From Myroides profundi (GTDB lineage: Bacteria; Bacteroidota; Bacteroidia; Flavobacteriales; Flavobacteriaceae), in assembly GCF_000833025.1 (NCBI RefSeq), contig NZ_CP010817.1, forward strand, positions 3,906,001-3,970,000: a stretch of DNA of 64,000 nt, in the 5' to 3' direction. Under the pieces are notes generated by a model, which saw nothing but the letters and a program-made list of their open reading frames with translations, was not told where the DNA came from and did not search any database. This document shows, piece after piece, positions 60,039-64,000 of the stretch (positions within the stretch are counted from its first letter, which is position 1; each line of letters begins with the position of its first letter). A program made the position numbers and the translations under genes.

Positions 60039-60974
60039 TTATTTGTACGCTTTCATTACTTCATCTAACATGATGTTTAGAGAGATATACCCTCCACCTG
60101 CAAGATACCATGCATTAGGATCTAGATAAACAATCTTACCATTCTTATATGCATTAGTCTTTTGAATCAATGGATTCTCAACTTCTTTCTTATCCGCATT
60201 TACATTTTCCATTACAGCACCTCTATCGATGATAAAGATAATATCAGGGTTGTGCTCTAGTACGAACTCACTAGATACTACATTACCGTGATCGCTTCCC
60301 CCCATTAGACCAGCAGCTGCAGACTTCACACCTAAGTCATTAAAGATATATCCATAACGAGAATCTTCTCCGAAGGCACTATAACTCTTATTGTTATAAA
60401 GGATTAATAAAGCTTTAGCATCGCTCTTATTAATCACTTCTTTCATCTCAGCTACTTTTGCATCGATATTTTCGATCAATTTATCTGCCTTATCTTCTAC
60501 TTGAAAAACAGAACCAATTGTTTTAAGATTGTCTTTTGTACTTGCTAAATAATTACTTCCTGAGATACCTAAAGAGATTGTAGGTGCTATTTTAGCAAAC
60601 TCTGGATAGTCTTTATCAAACCAGTTACTCATAATGATTAGATCTGGATCTACAGAACTTACTAGCTCATAATTAGGTTGCATAAAAGATCCTACATTCA
60701 CGATACTCTCATCATCTGCATATTTAGATAGGAAGTTAGGGCTGTATACCTTAGCCATTCCCTTAAATGGTATGCCTAATTCTGCCATATTCTCCATAGC
60801 TCCCACGTCAAATACAACTACATTCTCTAGTTTCTTATTAAAACTAACTGATCTATTCATATTCTCTATCGTAATCGTCTCTTCAGAAGAAGCCTTAGTG
60901 TTTTCCTTCTTACAACCTACAAAAAGCATGGCTGCTAGTACTGTGCTAGTAATAACCTTAGAAGTCATTCTCAT
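60039..60974 (-). CDS. Siderophore ABC transporter substrate-binding lipoprotein, copy 1
   Basis: A 311-residue lipoprotein from the ATG at 60974 (the frame is open to 61040 but MRMTSKVITSTV gives a normal lipoprotein signal; lipobox FVGC). It has the class III (FecB/FhuD/CeuE) fold: VVVFDVGAMENMAELGIPF at the N-lobe and DLIIMSNWFDKDYPEFAKI, then a long inter-lobe helix (KLIENIDAKVAEMKEV) and the NPDIIFIIDRGAV strand. It should bind a ferric siderophore. Its paralogue is directly upstream. No permease or ATPase gene is nearby. Confidence 0.9.
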   Translation of the reverse strand: MRMTSKVITSTVLAAMLFVGCKKENTKASSEETITIENMNRSVSFNKKLENVVVFDVGAMENMAELGIPFKGMAKVYSPNFLSKYADDESIVNVGSFMQPNYELVSSVDPDLIIMSNWFDKDYPEFAKIAPTISLGISGSNYLASTKDNLKTIGSVFQVEDKADKLIENIDAKVAEMKEVINKSDAKALLILYNNKSYSAFGEDSRYGYIFNDLGVKSAAAGLMGGSDHGNVVSSEFVLEHNPDIIFIIDRGAVMENVNADKKEVENPLIQKTNAYKNGKIVYLDPNAWYLAGGGYISLNIMLDEVMKAYK

Positions 60975-61149
60975 TATATATTTATTTAAATTAATTATAA
61001 ATAACAAAGATATACTTCCTTTTTGAGAACACACTAACATAATGCGATTTTTCTCTATAAACTAATCATTAAATAATCTAGCATACCCTAGACATACTCA
61101 GGCCTTCCCTACATAAGATTAATACATACAGCGTTATAACTAAACCGAT

Positions 61150-61173
61150 AAAGTCCCACTTACGTGAGACTTT
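61150..61173 (-). terminator. Weak terminator between the two binding-protein genes
   Basis: AAAGTCCCAC / GTGAGACTTT with a TTAC loop and one mismatch; the T tract is poor. It may only partly end transcription. Confidence 0.5.
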
Positions 61174-61179
61174 ATTGAC

Positions 61180-62118
61180 TTACTTCTTATAGGCATTATG
61201 TATTTCGTCTAACATGATATTCAATGAGATATACCCACCCCCTGCTAGATACCATATATCCGGATTTAGATATACTATCTTTCCATTTTTATAAGCATTT
61301 GTCTTCTGAATCAATGGGTTCTCTAGTTCCCCCTTATCAGCTACAATCCCTTCTATCACTGCTCCTCTATCGATAATGAAGATAATATCAGGGTTGTGCT
61401 CTAGAATAAATTCACTTGACACTAAGTTTCCGTAATCACTTGTACTTTTAAGCTCTGGTGCTACAGACTTCACTCCTAACTTATCAAAGACAAATCCATA
61501 TCTAGAATCTACACCGAACTCTCTATATGACTTAGAATTATACATAATAAGTAAAGCCTTCTCATCACTCTTACTTAATAAATCTTTTATCTCGGCCACC
61601 TTATCATCAATATTCTTAATCAGAGCATCTGTTTTTACTTCTACTTGAAATATACTTCCTATTACCTTTAGATTCTCCTTAGTGCTATCAAGATAGTTAC
61701 TTCCTGAGCTACCTATAGAAACTGTAGGAGCAATCTTAGAGAACTCTGGATAGTCTTTTTCAAACCAATTACTCATAATAATAAGATCCGGAGACACTTT
61801 ACTCACTTCCTCAAAATTAGGTTGCATGGCAGCTCCTACATTAGCAATATTAGGATTATCTGTATACTTAGATAAATACTTTGGACTATACAGCTTTGCC
61901 ATTCCCTTAAAAGGGATACCTAATTCTACCATATTATCTATCGCACCCACATCTAAAACAACTACATCCTTCAACTCTTTATTAAAAGTAATCGTTCTTC
62001 CCATATTCTCGATAGAGATCTTTTCATCAGAAGTTGGTTTACTACTCTCTTGCTTACAACTCGTAAACAAAACTGTAGTTAATAGTAAACTCATTAAAAT
62101 CTTAGAGGTCTTTTTCAT
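61180..62118 (-). CDS. Siderophore ABC transporter substrate-binding lipoprotein, copy 2
   Basis: A 312-residue paralogue of copy 1 from the ATG at 62118 (MKKTSKILMSLLLTTVLF, lipobox FTSC). The whole protein aligns with copy 1: VVVLDVGAIDNMVELGIPF, DLIIMSNWFEKDYPEFSKI, HNPDIIFIIDRGAVIEG and the ending LAGGGYISLNIMLDEI. A TATCTTTG -7 box lies upstream. The two probably bind related but different siderophores. Confidence 0.9.
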   Translation of the reverse strand: MKKTSKILMSLLLTTVLFTSCKQESSKPTSDEKISIENMGRTITFNKELKDVVVLDVGAIDNMVELGIPFKGMAKLYSPKYLSKYTDNPNIANVGAAMQPNFEEVSKVSPDLIIMSNWFEKDYPEFSKIAPTVSIGSSGSNYLDSTKENLKVIGSIFQVEVKTDALIKNIDDKVAEIKDLLSKSDEKALLIMYNSKSYREFGVDSRYGFVFDKLGVKSVAPELKSTSDYGNLVSSEFILEHNPDIIFIIDRGAVIEGIVADKGELENPLIQKTNAYKNGKIVYLNPDIWYLAGGGYISLNIMLDEIHNAYKK

Positions 62119-62281
62119 TTCCTTTTTATTTAAAACAATTCCAAACAAAGATAAAAACTCCTATTTAAACATCTGCGTATGAAGTATAAACAAATTGAAA
62201 GAAAAACAACCTTTTAGGACAAAAGACCTTCTATTTTATTTAGTATTTAATAATTTTGCACAACCAAACAACACACAAATT

Positions 62282-63352
62282 ATGAAAACTCTATTTTCTC
62301 CTTTAAAACTAAAGGACAATACTCTACACAATAAAATTATTGTTTCTCCAATGTGTCAGTATTCTGCACATAATGGTTTTGCGAGTGACTGGCACCTCGT
62401 ACACTATGGCCAATTCGCTATAGGAAAAGTGGGAGCTATTATACAAGAAGCGACAGCCATAAGTCCGGAAGGAAGAATAACTTATGCTGATCTAGGAATA
62501 TGGTCTGATAAACATATCAGTAAACTAAAGCAGATAACAGAGTTTATAAAAAGTCAAGGTTCTGTACCTTGTATACAACTAGCTCATGCAGGAAGAAAGG
62601 CAAGCTGTGACAAGCCATGGATAAATAGAGCACAGATAGCTCCCAATAATGAGAACGGGTGGCAAACTATAGCTCCTTCTGCTATTTCCTTCAACGAAGG
62701 AGAAAACCTTCCTATAGCAATGGATAGAGAAGAGATTAAGAGAATAGTAGAAGCTTTTAAACAAGGGGCTGAGCGTGCTGTAAAAGCAGGTTATGAAATC
62801 ATAGAGCTACACGGTGCACATGGTTACTTACTACATCAGTTCTTATCTCCACTAACCAATCTACGTACAGATGAGTATGGAGGTACTTTTGAGAATAGGA
62901 TTAGATTTGTGCTAGAAGTAATAGAAGCGGTTAAATCAGTCTTGTCTACTCAAAGCCTTTGGTTAAGAATATCAGCTACTGACTGGGCTGATGGAGGATG
63001 GACACTAGAAGATAGTATCGAACTCTCTAAAATAGTAAAAGAAAAAGGAGTAGAACTAATAGATGTAAGTACAGGAGGACTAGTAAGACATCAGCAAATA
63101 AAGGTTGAGGTTAATTATCAAGTTCCTTTTGCTGAAGCAATCAAACAACAGTCTAATATACTAGTAGGTACGGTAGGTCTAATCAAAACAGGACAACAAG
63201 CAGAAGATATACTAATGGCTAATCAAGCTGACTGTATCCTACTCGGTAGAGAATTTCTAAGAGATCCTCACTTCGTCATGAGAGCGGCTAATGAACTAGG
63301 TGTGAGTTTAGCATGGGCGAATCAATACGAAAGAGGAAAAGAAACACAATAA
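62282..63352 (+). CDS. Old-yellow-enzyme NADH:flavin oxidoreductase (YqjM-like)
   Basis: A 356-residue FMN ene-reductase. The ATG at 62282 (MKTLFSPLKLKDNTLHNKII) is chosen over an open frame from 62195. The thermophilic-like OYE Cys is C25 in VSPMCQYSA, IQLAHAGRKAS binds FMN, and the active-site HGAHGYLLHQFLSPLTN holds the catalytic His residues. It reduces activated alkenes or quinones with NAD(P)H. A TAATTTTG -7 box is at 62251-62258. It leads into an MFS transporter gene 32 bases downstream. Confidence 0.92.
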   Translation: MKTLFSPLKLKDNTLHNKIIVSPMCQYSAHNGFASDWHLVHYGQFAIGKVGAIIQEATAISPEGRITYADLGIWSDKHISKLKQITEFIKSQGSVPCIQLAHAGRKASCDKPWINRAQIAPNNENGWQTIAPSAISFNEGENLPIAMDREEIKRIVEAFKQGAERAVKAGYEIIELHGAHGYLLHQFLSPLTNLRTDEYGGTFENRIRFVLEVIEAVKSVLSTQSLWLRISATDWADGGWTLEDSIELSKIVKEKGVELIDVSTGGLVRHQQIKVEVNYQVPFAEAIKQQSNILVGTVGLIKTGQQAEDILMANQADCILLGREFLRDPHFVMRAANELGVSLAWANQYERGKETQ

Positions 63353-63384
63353 TATTACATAAAATCAAACTCAGTAAAACAACA

Positions 63385-64000
63385 ATGAACAAAAGTTTAA
63401 TAGCATTAGCTGTAGGTGGATTAGCCATCGGAATGACAGAATTCTCAATGATGGGACTACTACCTGACATCGCTAAAGACTTACAAATAAGCATACCTAA
63501 AGCGGGTAACTTCATTTCTACTTATGCATTAGGAGTAGTAGTAGGAGCTCCATTACTAGTAATGTCTTCTAATAAATACGCTCCTCATAAAGTATTGATG
63601 GCGCTAATGGTGATGTTCTCATTCTTTCACTTACTATTCGTATTGTCTCCAAGTTATACAACGCTAATTATCTCGCGTTTTATGTCAGGACTTCCTCACG
63701 GAGCATTCTTTGGGGTAGGATCTGTGGTAGCAACACGATTAGCTCAAAAAGGAAAAGAGGCACAAGCAGTAGCCATTATGTTCGCAGGGCTTACTACGGC
63801 TAATCTAGTAGGAGTGCCGTTGAGTACATACATCGGACAAGAATATTCATGGAGAACAGCCTATATGTTAATCGCTTCTTTAGGAATCGTATCTGCTATC
63901 ACTATCGCATTTTGGATACCTAAACTAGAAGCAGACAAAGAAACAAATCTAAAGAAACAAACCGCTTTCTTTAAAACACCTATAGCCTGGGTATTGGTAG
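63385..64000 (+). CDS. AraJ-like MFS efflux transporter, N-terminal part
   Basis: The first 205 codons of a major facilitator cut by the right edge; no stop is reached. From MNKSLIALAVGGLAIGMTEF the sequence follows E. coli AraJ closely: SIPKAGNFISTYALGVVVGA, SGLPHGAFFGVGSVV, LVGVPLSTYIGQEYSWRTAY. Six membrane segments are visible in this part. DHA1-type members export sugars or drugs. Co-transcription with the OYE reductase would fit a detoxification pair, but this is inference. Confidence 0.88.
   Translation, partial: MNKSLIALAVGGLAIGMTEFSMMGLLPDIAKDLQISIPKAGNFISTYALGVVVGAPLLVMSSNKYAPHKVLMALMVMFSFFHLLFVLSPSYTTLIISRFMSGLPHGAFFGVGSVVATRLAQKGKEAQAVAIMFAGLTTANLVGVPLSTYIGQEYSWRTAYMLIASLGIVSAITIAFWIPKLEADKETNLKKQTAFFKTPIAWVLV

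Noticed and set aside
1..64000. tRNA, rRNA, tmRNA or CRISPR loci
   Set aside because: No cloverleaf with TTCRA arm, no rRNA-like sequence and no spaced direct repeats were found by reading both strands; a covariance-model search would be needed to exclude small RNAs.

Overview
The window looks like chromosomal DNA from a member of the Bacteroidota, most likely a Flavobacteriaceae (Myroides/Flavobacterium-like). The DNA is AT-rich. Many genes are preceded by the Bacteroidota promoter pair (TTG/TTTG, a 19-21 base spacer, then TAnnTTTG) and none relies on an obvious Shine-Dalgarno. The gene families also fit: a three-subunit succinate dehydrogenase with a di-haem cytochrome b, an OmpA protein with thrombospondin type 3 repeats, an IPExxxVDY protein, TonB receptors with carboxypeptidase-like N-termini, and an M56/BlaI pair. 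No rRNA, tRNA or CRISPR array was seen. The genus is an inference; no marker gene here fixes it.

Layout. 1-4677: end of a nitrilase-family gene, a voltage-gated-type potassium channel and the sdhCAB operon. 4860-15386: ChaN-like protein, alpha/beta hydrolase, an AddB-like nuclease, OmpA, kbl and an AddA-like helicase-nuclease; the two AddAB-like halves flank ompA and kbl. 15498-22020: housekeeping block (sod, pyk, rnc, fabF, acpP, purN, rnhA). 22028-25133: a run of small accessory genes including a SUFU-family (immunity-like) protein. 25902-34807: PfkB kinase, a PurF-family amidotransferase, DASS transporter, HD hydrolase, acyl-ACP desaturase, plsC, bacilliredoxin and a PepSY membrane protein. 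34887-37319: a TonB siderophore receptor. 37501-46070: YraN, LD-carboxypeptidase, dinB, a CPA2 antiporter, a multi-spanning 'SpecificRecomb' protein, CYTH, two RlpA proteins and a small membrane protein. 46308-47170: a small membrane protein and a degenerate ABC ATPase.

47199-52608 is the most unusual region. It is a compact phage-derived cassette that lacks head, tail, packaging and integrase genes. On the minus strand it carries two related fibre-like proteins, a spanin-like protein, a CHAP endolysin and a membrane-anchored coiled-coil protein. Two small unknown genes follow, and a divergent XRE/S24 (LexA-like) repressor closes the cassette. One fibre-like gene is flanked by 215-bp direct repeats. 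Four near-identical promoter modules, each with a TGAACA-N4-TGTTCA palindrome, sit in front of the lysis genes and the fibre-like gene. I read it as a domesticated, repressor-controlled lysis module; this is an inference.

52723-64000: an M56/BlaI signalling pair with clear operator half-sites, a YcaC-like hydrolase, then a metal-uptake region. That region holds a thioredoxin-like protein co-transcribed with a TonB receptor, a divergent DtxR/MntR-type regulator with a palindrome over the receptor's -7 box, and two paralogous siderophore-binding lipoproteins. It ends with an old-yellow-enzyme reductase and an AraJ-like MFS efflux gene cut by the right edge.
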